Source of the DNA: Dugong dugon | Taxonomy: Eukaryota > Chordata > Mammalia > Sirenia > Dugongidae | Assembly (NCBI GenBank): GCA_030035585.1 | Contig: CM057461.1 | Coordinates: 172,557,624-172,621,623, forward strand | Length of the DNA stretch: 64,000 nucleotides | Direction: 5' to 3' | Shown: positions 23,736 to 34,531 of the stretch, one piece after another | Position numbering within the stretch: position 1 is the stretch's first letter | Layout of the letters: every line of letters begins with the position of its first letter | The notes under the pieces: generated by a model | Database searches by the model: none | Told to the model about the DNA's origin: nothing | Seen by the model: the letters and a program-made list of their open reading frames with translations, nothing else | Program-made: the position numbers and the translations under genes

Positions 23736-24080
23736 GTTTGTTGTTGTTAGCTGCCATCAAGTCAGCCCCTGACTTATGGCAACCCCATGCATAACAGAAT
23801 GAAACTCTACCTGCACTATCCCCATGACTGGTTGTAGACTGGACCATTGTGATCCATAGGGTTTTCACTGGCTGATTTTCAGAAGCAGATCACTAGGCCT
23901 TTCTTCCTAGTCCATCTTAGTCTGGAAGCTCCACTGAAACCTGTTCAGCAACACAGCAACACACAAGCCTCACTGATAGATATGTGGTGGCTGTGTATGA
24001 GGTGCATTTGTTGATATTCAAACCCAGGTCTGCCTCATGGGAGGTTAAGACTTCTGTCACTGAACCACCAACAACTTCAC
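23736..24080 (-). mobile_element. Long AfroSINE variant (about 345 bp)
   Basis: Reverse orientation, starting with the GTTTGTTGTTGTTAGCTGCC form of the tail. It has an extra central block (ATAGGGTTTTCACTGGCTGA, AGCAGATCACTAGGCCTTTC) absent from short copies. The flanking 12-mers TTGTTTCTTCTA (23724-23735) and TTGCTTCTTCTA (24081-24092) differ at one position. Related long copies are at 46419 and 51438. Confidence 0.85.
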
Positions 24081-24191
24081 TTGCTTCTTCTATAAAAGTA
24101 ACTGATTTTAAATGGAAGGTATAGAGAATTTTTAAGTGATACATAATATAGAACAATCTCACAGAAAATTAGTTATATTACAATCACCTGG

Positions 24192-24281
24192 AGCCCTGGT
24201 GGTAGTTCTACCCTGTCCTATAGGGGTGCTACAAGTCAGAATCAACTAGATGGCAAAGGGTTTTTGTTGGTTTGTTTTTAT
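24192..24281 (+). mobile_element. Internally deleted AfroSINE (90 bp)
   Basis: The head AGCCCTGGTGG joins directly to the tail block TAGTTCTACCCTGTCCTATA. The B-box side of the tRNA unit is missing. Exact 10-bp duplications AATCACCTGG at 24182-24191 and 24282-24291 show that the element is complete as inserted or deleted after insertion. Confidence 0.88.
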
Positions 24282-24308
24282 AATCACCTGGGGGAGAGGG
24301 TGGTTCTA

Positions 24309-24511
24309 GGAGCCCTGGTGGGGCAGTGGTTAAGCACCTGGCTGCTAACTAACCGATCAGTGTTGTGAACCCACCAGCCACTCCACAGGAGAAAGATGTG
24401 GCAGTCTGCTTCTGTAAAGATTATAGTCTTGGAAACCTATGAGGCAGTTCTACTCTGTTTTATAGGGTCAGTGTAAGTCAGAATCAACTCAACAGCAAAG
24501 GGTTTTGGGGG
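24309..24511 (+). mobile_element. AfroSINE with TSD
   Basis: AGCCCTGGTGGGGCAGTGGT head, B-box-like GTGTTGTGAACCC, tail GGGTCAGTGTAAGTCAGAAT. The duplications GGTTCTA lie at 24302-24308 and 24512-24518. Confidence 0.9.
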
Positions 24512-24589
24512 GGTTCTAAACAATATGGTCCAAAGGGATTAGTTATCCACCCCTCCCCATTCTGTGAAAAACATGGCCATCAAAACAAC

Positions 24590-25250
24590 TACAGATGCAT
24601 CGCTTAATGTCCACCATACATTCTCTGAAATAGGACATTATGTGATTTGGACATTGTGCGAACACCATACTATATACAGTAGAGAGGCATGCAGGACAGT
24701 CACTGTGTGGGCCTGGGACCCATGCCAACTGCAGCCAGCACGGCTGTGCCGAAGTACTGTTCAAAAACTTTGGCTCCACTGCTGCCAGTCCTGCATGGTC
24801 GCCACCTGGTCTCCAAGAGTTGCGCCCAGCGCCCTGCTGCAGCAGGCCACTCACTATCCAGCCAGCCACCTCTAGGCATGCTGCCAGCTCCCTTCCCTTC
24901 ATTCCTCTCTGCCTGTCTTCCCCGCCCCCCTCTTAATGGGCTTTAAACTTTTCCAGCCCTTCCGGCCCCTCCTTTACCTCTTCCATGAGCCACGTTTTCT
25001 GCTCCTCCTCCCACCGCTGCCACAGCAGCCCGGACCGCTTAGCAGCCACCACTGTGGGAAGACCACTGGAGTCTTGGCCCTGGCATGGTGGGACACGCAG
25101 TCATGGATGGGAACCGAGACCCCCCTCCCGCTGCAACCATTAATACCCAGAGAGTTAGTGAGAGACAGATCAAGTCTCCGTACTTAGCAAAGTAGGTCCA
25201 CTATGCCTCGTTCTCCCATTGGGATTTCTGAACTCTGTTATGCAAGATTT
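24590..25250. repeat. GC-rich block of unknown origin, with DNA-transposon-like ends
   Basis: It begins with text like an old DNA-transposon terminus (GATGCATCGCTTAATGTCCA, ACATTGTGCGAACACCATAC). About 24690-25150 is C/G-rich (proline-rich in any plus frame). It ends CACTATGCCTCGTTCTCCCA. Overlapping frames of about 80-120 aa on both strands show no recognisable domain. It could be a non-autonomous transposon carrying captured GC-rich DNA. Confidence 0.4.
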
Positions 25251-25925
25251 AAAGAAATTCAAATATATAAAAGTAATGTGATGCATTTTGCATGTGAAAC
25301 TTCAATTTTATAGGAATACCTTAATTCTCCTAAGCCGGTTTAAAAAAAAAAAAAACAACAACACTTTTTATGCTTTCTTTCAATGAGTTGGATACTGAAA
25401 ATCTCTCACTCAACTTAACTTTGGCCTAAGTCAGCTAAATTAGGTACAGCAGGCATAGCCTGAACTTGGAGTTGGAAGATGCAGGCTAAAATCCTAGCTC
25501 TGCCATTCACTAACTTTATAGCATCAAGCAAATCCAGTGAATAAATTGTCCTTTAAGATCACAACGTTAATTGAAAATAGCTTCTTTTAAAACCGATGAG
25601 CTTATTTTAATTGAAGTATACTTGTTCAAAAATTTCTAATGCCACAATGTAAAATATTTCTTTACCATTAAGTGTTCATTCATTTCACAGTTACACTCTT
25701 GAATTTCTAACCTTCTTTACTTCCCCTCTCCTTCCACAAAATGGAAAAGGATCTTCAGTCAAGGAGCACTGCAAATTTTTCTAGGGTTTTTTCATTTAAC
25801 TTCTTTGTTTTCCTTACAAGCAAAATAAAACAAAATCAAACCTCTCCCATCTATTTCAGTATTGTAGAGGATAAAAAAGATAATAAATGTAAAAACAATT
25901 GCAAACCCAGCATTAATTACATAAT
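25251..25925. other. Intron sequence with a MIR fragment
   Basis: 25450-25540 resembles a MIR SINE on the plus strand (AAAATCCTAGCTCTGCCATT). The rest is AT-rich and unassigned. Confidence 0.45.
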
Positions 25926-25930
25926 TATAT

Positions 25931-26133
25931 AAAGAGCCCACGTGGCACAGTGGTTAAGTGCTCCGCTGCTAACCCAAGGTCTACAGTTAAAAGCCATCAG
26001 CCTCTCCTCAGGAGAAAGATGTGGCAGTCTGGTTCCATAAACATTTACAGCCTTGGAAACTCTATGGAGCAGTTCTACTCTGTAGGGTCACTATGAGTCA
26101 GAATTGACTTGAATCAGTTAGGTTGGGTTTACT
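25931..26133 (+). mobile_element. AfroSINE
   Basis: Head AGAGCCCACGTGGCACAGTG, middle AGGAGAAAGATGTGGCAGTC, tail AGGGTCACTATGAGTCAGAA. No clear target duplication. Confidence 0.87.
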
Positions 26134-27139
26134 GTTTGCTATTTATTAATGAAATATTCTCAAGTCTCCTTATCCTTTGAATCTCACTCTGAACACATAC
26201 TCTTCTTTACCTAATTTCTCAAAGGAAAATACAAGATCACCTACATGGCTTTTTTACTTAGTTTCCATGAGCAAAATAGGAAAGCAAGAAGAAAACTATG
26301 ACTATTAATTTCTGTGGGTCTGCAAGAAACTACTTAGTTCTTTTCTGTATTTTAATCTGGAACAATTCACCTGACACTTGTAACTAAACAACAATAATTC
26401 TTCCTTCTTTTTTAGTGAATGCCTAATTCTGTTGAAAAGAATTTCGTTATCAAGCCTGCTTATTTATGTACCTAAGTAAAAATTCAAGGAAAATTTGAAT
26501 ATGTGAAGGCTGATTTTGGGAAATGATGGGATTTTTTTCTCCAACACTCAAGACGGTTGTGTGATTTGGAAAATACTGGCAGGTTTCCCGGGGCATGTTT
26601 CCTGGAATAAGGCAAGGAACCATGTTTCTTCTCTTTCTACGTCTTGGAGGATCAGAACATGCCTGTTTCAACATCTGCCAATTTCCCCACACGCATCCCT
26701 AGAGGAAAGTAACTGAACATCATTCCCCAGGAGAAAAGAAAAGAAATGCTAGAACTCTAAGATCTTACTACCAAATGAGAGGCACCATAATTGTAGCAGA
26801 CCCTGTCCGTGACCCACCCACATCTCCTCACACCAGTTCGGTATACACAGGCATGACTCTGAATGCCAGCACCTCCACTTCTTTGACTGAGGGCTTTCTT
26901 TTGTTACTGGAGCCTGCTTTGGCACACAAGGAGCAAACTAGAAGTGCCTGGGAATTAACACTCCCAGGAGCAGGCTGTAACCAATAATAGGAGTTAGCGT
27001 ATAATGCCTCAGTTGCCTCACCCCTCAAATAGGTTTACTCTAAGGCATGTATTTTACACTGGCTCCTCCAAGTTTCCCCAGCAATGTTAAGCTCCAGTTG
27101 TCGATAACAGTAAATGGCTTGATCAGGCACCCTTTATTG
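26134..27139. other. Intron sequence, unassigned
   Basis: No repeat family recognised. Several short overlapping frames on both strands are not gene-like. Confidence 0.4.
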
Positions 27140-27345
27140 GCTGCCTTATCAGTGCCTTATTATGTGCAGGCGCTCTATGTTTAATATTGTATTTAATTAT
27201 GTCCAAAACTCTTAAAGGTGGATCAAAGACGAGGACTCTGATTCAGGAAAGTTAAAAGTAACCTTGCTTAGGATCATAGAATTTGTAAGTGGCCAGCCAG
27301 AATTAGAACACGAGCACATCCAGAAACTATGCTCCTTCACCAAAG
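27140..27345 (+). mobile_element. MIR SINE
   Basis: Matches the MIR layout: GTGCCTTATTATGTGCAGGC, the core (ACTCTGATTCAGGAAAG) and the conserved GTAAGTGGCCAGCCAGAATT. Confidence 0.7.
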
Positions 27346-27521
27346 GAACAAAACACTGGGGGAAAAAATTCCATTCACATTACAATACAAGGACTATATT
27401 TCAAACCCACAAAAGCATAAAATCCCCTATCATCCTTTCCAAAGACAAATGACTTTTTTTTTTTTTTTTTTACTTCTAATTCACACTAGTCTCTCAACCA
27501 AAAGTTATTTTAAAAACATAT

Positions 27522-27640
27522 CAGTAATGTCATTAATTATGAATTAATCTACTGCCCACATTTTTGGGTGAAAGGAGGAGGGGCAAGTCAAATATATATT
27601 TAAAATAACAATGTTAATGGTAGTGGGCTAATATGAAGAC
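27522..27640 (+). repeat. Inverted repeat arm A (119 bp), apparent source copy
   Basis: Matches the reverse complement of 28150-28268 with about 7 mismatches and no gap (about 94%). No terminal inverted repeats or flanking duplication are visible here, so it is not an obvious transposon. It appears to be the template for the copy in the nearby AfroSINE. Confidence 0.9.
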
Positions 27641-28107
27641 TTTCAAAATTCCCAAAGTAATTATATTCTTTCACAGCTAAATTTCCAGATCAGAGTGGAG
27701 ACATCTGTTTTTTCTATCAGGGGCATACCAGTTAACCAATTGCCGTTCAGTCAATCAAGGCTATAAATTCCAAAAAAAAGCAGGAAATAATAATATAATC
27801 TAAGATATCTACAACACATTAATCTATTTTTAGAAACAACATATGCTAAGTGTTACAGTAAAATAATTACTTTTAAAGTCCATTTTTTTGGCATAAGTCA
27901 TTCATTCATTCATTGAAAACACATTAATACAGTTTCCAAGATGTCTGAAATACATCTATGGCCAGTTTGGTACTAGAGACAAAAGAAGGGGGAGAAAAAA
28001 TATCAAGTAAAGATAAAGCAAACACAGAATGGAAAAAGAAAAGATAAACATACAGAAAAATCTAACAGATTGTCAACCACAATTTTTTTATTTTCCTAAC
28101 TACATAT

Positions 28108-28360
28108 AACCAAAACCCCTTCCCATCAAGTCAATTCCTACAGGACAGAGTCTTCATATTAGCCCATTACCATTACCGTTGTTATTTTAAATATATATTT
28201 GACTTGCTCCTCCTCCTTTCACCCAAAAATGCTGGCAATAGATTAATTCATAATTAATGACATTACTGACAGAGTAGAACTGCCCAATAGGATCTCCAAG
28301 GAGTGGCTGCTGACCTCTTAGTTAGCAGCCAAGCTCTTAACCACTACGCCACCAGGGTTC
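28108..28360 (-). mobile_element. AfroSINE interrupted by a 119-bp inverted copy of nearby DNA
   Basis: The SINE parts are about 28108-28151 (CATCAAGTCAATTCCTACAG) and 28269-28360 (AGAACTGCCCAATAGGATCT to GCCACCAGGGTTCC). They are separated by the arm B insertion. The SINE's own flanks AACTACATA and AACTAAATA suggest a target duplication. Confidence 0.85.
28150..28268 (-). repeat. Inverted repeat arm B: templated insertion in an AfroSINE
   Basis: A reverse-complement copy of 27522-27640. It lies between direct repeats ACAGAGT (28145-28151 and 28269-28275) that come from the SINE, so it was inserted after the SINE. The junctions overlap the copied segment by 1-2 nt. Confidence 0.88.
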
Positions 28361-28370
28361 CAACTAAATA

Positions 28371-28533
28371 CTAAAAAAAAAACTGCCGTCAAGTTGATTC
28401 CGACTCATAGCAACCCTATAGGGCAGAACAGAACTGCCCCATAGGGTTTCCAAGGAACAGCTGGTGGATTCAAACTGCCAATCTTTTGGTTAGCAGCCTG
28501 AGCTCTTAACCACTGCGCCACAAGGGTTCCCAA
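28371..28533 (-). mobile_element. AfroSINE, adjacent to the previous one
   Basis: The reverse complement runs from CCGTCAAGTTGATTCCGACT to CACTGCGCCACAAGGGTTCC. Flanks CAACTAAATA and CAACTATATA resemble the target of the neighbouring SINE, so both used the same target. Confidence 0.88.
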
Positions 28534-28789
28534 CTATATATACAAATAGGCAAATATTCATTCATTCATTCACTCAACAAACACTTACCAAACAACCACT
28601 GTAGACAATGCTAGGCATTGATTATATAATGACAGAAAGATTAGTACTTGCCCTCAAGTTGTTTAAAATCAAGTTTAAGTCACCTTTAGTATTTACCTCT
28701 GTGGGCTTTTTGATATGGATTGAGAAGTCTTCATCAGTAGAGATGATGAAAACTTAATTGTGTTACTACTCATGTAAAAACGCACCGTT

Positions 28790-30178
28790 TTATAACAAAT
28801 GTTGGAGAGGCTGTGGGGACATTGGATCTCTTATGCACTGCTGGTAGGAATGCAAAATGATACAACCATTTTGGAAAACGATATGGTGCTTCCTTAGAAA
28901 GCTAGAAATAGAAACACCATATGATCCAGCAATCCCACTCCTAGGAATATATCCTAGAGAAATCAGAGTCGTCACACAAATAGACATATGCACACCCATG
29001 TTCACTGCAGCATTGTTCAAAATAGCAAAAAGATGGAAACAACTCAGATGCTCATCAACAGAAGAATGGATAAACAAACTATGGTACATACACACAATGG
29101 AGTACTATGCAATGATAAAGAACAATGATGAATCTGTGAAGCATCTCACAACATGGAAGAATCTGGAGGGCATTATGCTGAGTGAAATAAGTCAATCACA
29201 AAAGAACAAACATTGTACGAGATCACTACTATAAAAATTCATGAAAAGGTTCACACACAAAAAGAAACAATCTTTGATGGTTACGAGGGAGGGGAGGGGT
29301 GGGGGTGGAAAAACACCAAAAAGACAACAGATAAGTGGTAACTTTGGTGAAGGGTAAGACAGTACACAATACTGGCTGGGGAAGGCAGCACAACTTGTAC
29401 AAGGCAAGGTTATGGAAGTTCCATAGACACATCCAAACTCCCTGAGGGACAGAATTGCTGGGCTGAAGGTTGTGGAACCGTGGTCTCAGGGAACATCTAG
29501 CTCAATTGGCATAACACAGTTTATAAAGAAAATGTTCTACATTCTACTTTGGTGAATAGTGTCTGGGGTCTTAAAAGTCTGTGAGCAGCAATCTAAGATA
29601 CTCCACTGGTCCCATCCCTTCAAGAGCAAGGGAGAATGAAGAAAACTAATGATACAAGGGAAAGATCAGTCCAAAGAACTAATGGACCACAACTACCATG
29701 GCAACCACCAGACTGAGTCCAGTAGAGCTAGATGGTGCCCAGCTACCACCACTGCCTGCTCTGACAAGGATCACAATAGAGGGTCCCGAAAAGAGCTGGA
29801 GAAAAATGTAGAACAAAATTCTAACTCACAAAAAAAGACCGGACTTACTGGCCTGACTAGAGACTGAAGAAACCCCAAGAGTATGGCCCCCAGATACCTT
29901 TTTAGTCACTCCTGAGGTTCACCCTTCAGTGAAAGAATAGACAGGCCCATAAAACAAAATGAGACTAAAGGGGCACACCAGCCCAAGGGTAAGGACTAAG
30001 AAGACAGGAGGGGGAAGGAAAGTTGGTAATAGGGAACCCAAAGTCAAGAAGGGAGAGTGTTGCATGTCATGAGGTTGTTAACCAATGTCATAAAACAATA
30101 TATGTACTAACTGTTCAATGAGAAACTAGTTTGTTCTGTAAACCCTAACCTAAAGTACAATATAAAAAAATTTTTTTT
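28790..30178 (+). mobile_element. 5'-truncated L1, ORF2 C-terminus and 3' UTR
   Basis: An open frame at 28857-29234 encodes the ORF2 C-terminal domain ([37 protein letters not shown]). It is followed by the afrotherian-type 3' UTR (GTGTCTGGGGTCTTAAAAGT, AGGGGCACACCAGCCC) and a short A-rich tail at about 30160. About 1.4 kb, lacking RT. Confidence 0.92.
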
Positions 30179-32039
30179 GCATCCAAAAAAACTCACCATT
30201 TTACCTGCTTTAGGGTTTAATTCTAAGCTATATGCACTGAAAATACTCGCCTACATTTGAAAAATGAGTTTACAGAAACATAGAAAAGAAAATAACAACA
30301 ACAACAAAAAACCTTAAAAGACAGAAAATAAACCTATTATCAGGACAAAAGTTTTAAATTAAAAAATAAACAATACAGAACTGATTAACATCCAATTGAA
30401 AAAAATCAAAAATCATTTTTATACTCACATCAAAAGATACACATAATTAAAGTCGTGTGTCTCAAAACTGAATCAACTTCAAAATTAACAAAATGCTGAA
30501 GAACAATCTTTCTCACATAAAATCTATTAGTATTAGTAAAAATATTCAAAACAAAATTTAATATCCAATATTTGGTGAGGCATATGAAATATTTAATAGA
30601 TTTTCAGTTAGCAAAAAATTATTAAATAATTCAGTGAATTAAAGAAGTCAAAGAGTCATTACATAAATTCAGTATTGTTGATTTGTACAGATTAGATGAA
30701 TTTGACCTTAGAAGGTTATTTGACCTCTAGAAGTATAATAAGACGGGATTTAGTAACCAAAGCCATTATACTATTAAAAGGTCAATAATTAAGAGACTAG
30801 AGATATTATCTTAAAGAACAGATATTAAGTGTCTTAGATTCATTAGTTTCCTAGAATGTATGTCTAGAGTCATTGAAGTCCCTCTGGTGGATTAGGTGGA
30901 AAAAGAAAGACAGAATGAGAAATAAACTTTTCAAATATCAACCAAACTTTTTCCAGGTTACTTCAGTTTTCCTCAGTCAACAATGGCAGAGTTGACTACT
31001 CTGCCATCTTGGCCCCGCAGCACACTGGCAGAGTTGAGAAGAAAAGAAATGGCATGCATGTTATTTGATGCTTGGTAAAAAAAAAAAAAATTTTCAATAA
31101 TTTTAATTTCCCCCTTGTATATATTTTATACAAATGTTTGAAATTAGTGTTCTCTCACTAAACTCAAGGACTAAATGCAAATATTTAAACAAAATGTTTT
31201 GACTAATCAATAATTAGGTTAGTATAGAAAAGATTTTGTAAAAAGCATACAGTGTGATTCCTACCCTTACGGGATCCACAGAAGAGTTGGGTTATTAAGA
31301 CTACTAGATGTATTAGCAAACCATATAGAACAAAATATGATTCCATAACAAATTGTATGGCAGAGTAAATGCTACAGGAGATCAATGAAAGAGGCTACTA
31401 CTGAAGAGCAAAATAGTATGGGAAGACAGGATTTTATTTCTGTTTCTAGCTTTAAAAAGACAAACCTGTCCATTAGCTTTTCTCAACAACAACAAAAAAA
31501 GTAAATACTGAATCTGAATTTTCCTACTAAATTTTATTAAAATGAATTACTTCAAAAGTGTTGTAAACATAAAGATTGGTAGATTTTGAGACTTCTTTTA
31601 GTACACACATGCCTAATGATTCTTGTGGACATAGGTATCAGTGATATAATACTGAAGAAGTAGCGTGGTACAATGGAAAGAATGTGGCCTTAAAGACACA
31701 TATATGGATAAGAATCCTGGCTCCATAATTTAACTGGCTTTTTGACCATGGGCAAATTACTTAACCATGTAGAGCCAGTTTTCTCTTAAGTGAAACCCTT
31801 CCCCTCTGAGGACTGTTGAAAAGATTAAATTAAGGTATACGTAAAGTAACTAGCACAACGCCAACTATAAAAATAACCTGTACTCAGTAACTGTAAGCCC
31901 TCACATATCAACAAATTTGAATTACAGTAACCTAAGAACACCAGAAGACTGGAATGCTCACTTTGCTTTACATTTTATCACTCACTAACGAAAATTAATA
32001 CACCAATAAAAATTAATATACTGATCTTCTATTTATTAG
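30179..32039. other. Intron sequence with a MIR and a tiny L1 5' fragment
   Basis: A plus-strand MIR at about 31655-31895 (AGAATCCTGGCTCCATAATT, CATGGGCAAATTACTTAACC). At 30996-31025 is a 30-bp antisense match to the L1 5' end, between 12-bp direct repeats. The rest is AT-rich and unassigned. Confidence 0.5.
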
Positions 32040-32125
32040 TAATCTGAGGAATGGCTGGTGGGTTCTAATCGCCGACCTTTCAGTTAGCAGCCAAGTGCTT
32101 AGCCACTGCACAACCAGGGCCCCTT
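32040..32125 (-). mobile_element. AfroSINE fragment (tRNA-side half)
   Basis: The reverse complement of the head region: GGAATGGCTGGTGGGTTCTA to CACTGCACAACCAGGGCCCC. The tail half is missing. Confidence 0.82.
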
Positions 32126-33618
32126 CTCATTTTTTTTGAAGAATTTGACAAAAGTAATGGACTTCCTCCCCCAAAAATGTCACATATACACACAGAATCT
32201 CACATTAATTTGGAGGACATTCACAGATTCCCTGAAAGCCAGATTAAGATTTATGTTCTAGGTGGGGCCAAGATGGCAGAGTAGTCAGACGATTCCTGTG
32301 GTCCCTCTTACAACAAAGAGCCGAAAAAACAAGTGAATTGATTATATATGACAATTGAGGAACCCTGAACATCAAAAGCAAAGTTGAGGAATTGGACTGA
32401 GTGGCAGGAGGAGGGAGAGATGGTTTAGAAGCAGCGAGGAGTTGCCAGACCTGACCCAGTGGGAGCAGCACCCTTCAGGCAAGATCGGTTAGCACGCATG
32501 GTGAGGCAAGCGGTGGCGCTCAGGAGACAGTTTCCACATCAGGAAAGACCAAGTGGCAGAGAGTCTACTCAGGCCTCAAGAACCAGCGAAAAGCGGCGCT
32601 CAATCGGCAAAAGATAAGTATATGCATCTGACCTACTGCGTGAATCAAAAAACACCTCCTTTGGAAAAAGCCTCTCTCCCATTTACCTGCCCTCTCCCCA
32701 CTCTGCACCAGGTCCCAGGCCAGCTTCAGTGAATGCCAAGTCCCCTGCGCTAGTAGTAGGAGCCGTCACACGCCCTGAGCCATTCTCCTAGCCTTGGAGA
32801 AGGAACAAATTAACAAACAGGAAAAAATAATCTGCCAGCTCCCCTAAGCCAGGAACTCAGGGTAGGCACAGCTCCTTTGCCTAGGCATATAAGGGACTTT
32901 GAATGCCTTTCACCCCTGCATAGACCTGTGCAGGCCATTTTCAACAGCACAGGCCCTTATTACCACAGTACAACAGGGTACATAACTGAAGCCTAACTTC
33001 AACTGTATCAGCTATATGGTGGAGTAGCAGGTTCATGACATTTGACACCGCTCTGCCCATTAAGCAGGGTCCTCAATTACCCACATAAGGGGCCTGAGGA
33101 CTGGTGGCTCCACCCATGCTACCTAGACACTCACAACAGGAGTCCAAGAATAAGTGGTGCCCCCCAGTCCTTACAGCCAACAGCGATGGGTGCCCATAGT
33201 TTGGCTGCAAAACCTGCCCACCTATGCACTCAAGGGGAACAGGGACACACTTTCCTCCCAGACACTCAGGGGCAGCTGTCAGCCCTCTGCCTTTCTCAGC
33301 CAAGTGATCTCTTACTGCAGCCAGATACCTGTAGCTACACCAATGACCCCGGCCTATCTAGGACTATAGGTGAGAGCCTGAACCACATAGCTAGTGACTG
33401 AATACCTGGACACCTGAGCTGAATCCACAGAAGAAAAGTAAACAGACTCCTGGGCTCACATACCTAGTAACAGAGATAACCACCTGGTGACAGGACGTTA
33501 GAGCTTCAAAGGCACCAATAATCAAACATAAGCAGCCTATTTGGCCATATCAAAACAAAACAAAACAAGAAGCTATGACACAGTAAGCAAACATAAAATA
33601 AATAAATATAATTTATTG

Positions 33619-34531
33619 ATGGCTCGGAGACAACAGTCAATATCAAATCACATAAACAGGAAGACCATGATGGCTTCAGCAAGCTCCCAAAACAAAGAAT
33701 CAAGAAATTTTGAGGAGGAAGAGAACATCGTGGAATTACTGGAGGTAGAATACAAAAGATTAATATACAGAACTCTTCAAGAGATCAGACAAAATGCAAA
33801 ACAAGTCGAGGAACACACACACAAAGCAATAGAGGAACTTAAGAAGATTAAAGAGCACAATGACAAATTTAACAGACTGCAAGAATCCATGGAGAGACAG
33901 CAAACAGAAATCCAGAGGATTAACAATAAAATTTCAGAATTAGACAACTCCATAGAAAGTCACAGGAGCAGAACTGAGGCAATGGAAGTCAGAATTAGGG
34001 AGAATGAAGATAAGGCACTTGACACCAACTTATTTGAGGAAAAATCAGGTAAGAGAATTTTAAAAAATAAAGAAACCCTAAAAATTATGTGGGACTCTAT
34101 CAAGAGGAATAACCTAGGAGTGACTGGAGTACCAGAACAGGGTGAGGATAACAGAAAATAGAATTGTTGAAGATTTGTTGGCAGAAAACTTCCCTGATAT
34201 TGTGAAAGATGACAAGATATCTATCCAAAATGCTCATCGAACCCCACATAAGGTAGATCGCAAAAGAAAGTCACCAAGACATACTATAATCAAACTTGCC
34301 AAAACCAAAGAGAGAATTTTAAGAGCAGCTAGGGAGAAACAAAAATTCATCTACAAAGAAGAGGCAATAAGACTAAGCTCGGACTACTCAGCAGAAACCA
34401 TACGGGCAAGAAGGCAATGGGATGACATATATAAAACCCTGAAGGAAAAAAATTGCAAGCCAAGAATTATATATCCAGCAAAACTGTCTCTGAAATATGA
34501 CGGTGAAATTAAGGCATTTCCAGATAAATAG
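33619..34531 (+). pseudogene. L1 ORF1 (RNA-binding protein), frameshifted
   Basis: L1 ORF1p is a trimeric RNA-binding chaperone. The chosen start is MARRQQS at 33619; upstream codons to 33541 look like 5' UTR. The first frame has a heptad-rich coiled coil (about residues 50-150 of this frame) ending at the stop at 34159. The second frame starts within 34142-34161 and carries the RRM/C-terminal domain with SPRHTIIKLAKTKERIL, ARRQWDDIYKTLKEKN and KPRIIYPAKLSLKYDGEIK. One frameshift near 34150 separates them; together they would be about 305 aa, normal for ORF1p. Confidence 0.92.

Noticed and set aside
24543-24902. Overlapping frames of about 119 aa (minus) and 103 aa (plus)
   Set aside because: The GC-rich block has few stops in every frame; no family, splice or start evidence supports a gene.
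33042-33401. A 119-aa open frame in the L1 5' UTR
   Set aside because: The L1 5' UTR is GC-richer and often contains chance frames; it does not match ORF1 or ORF2, and an overlapping frame exists on the other strand.
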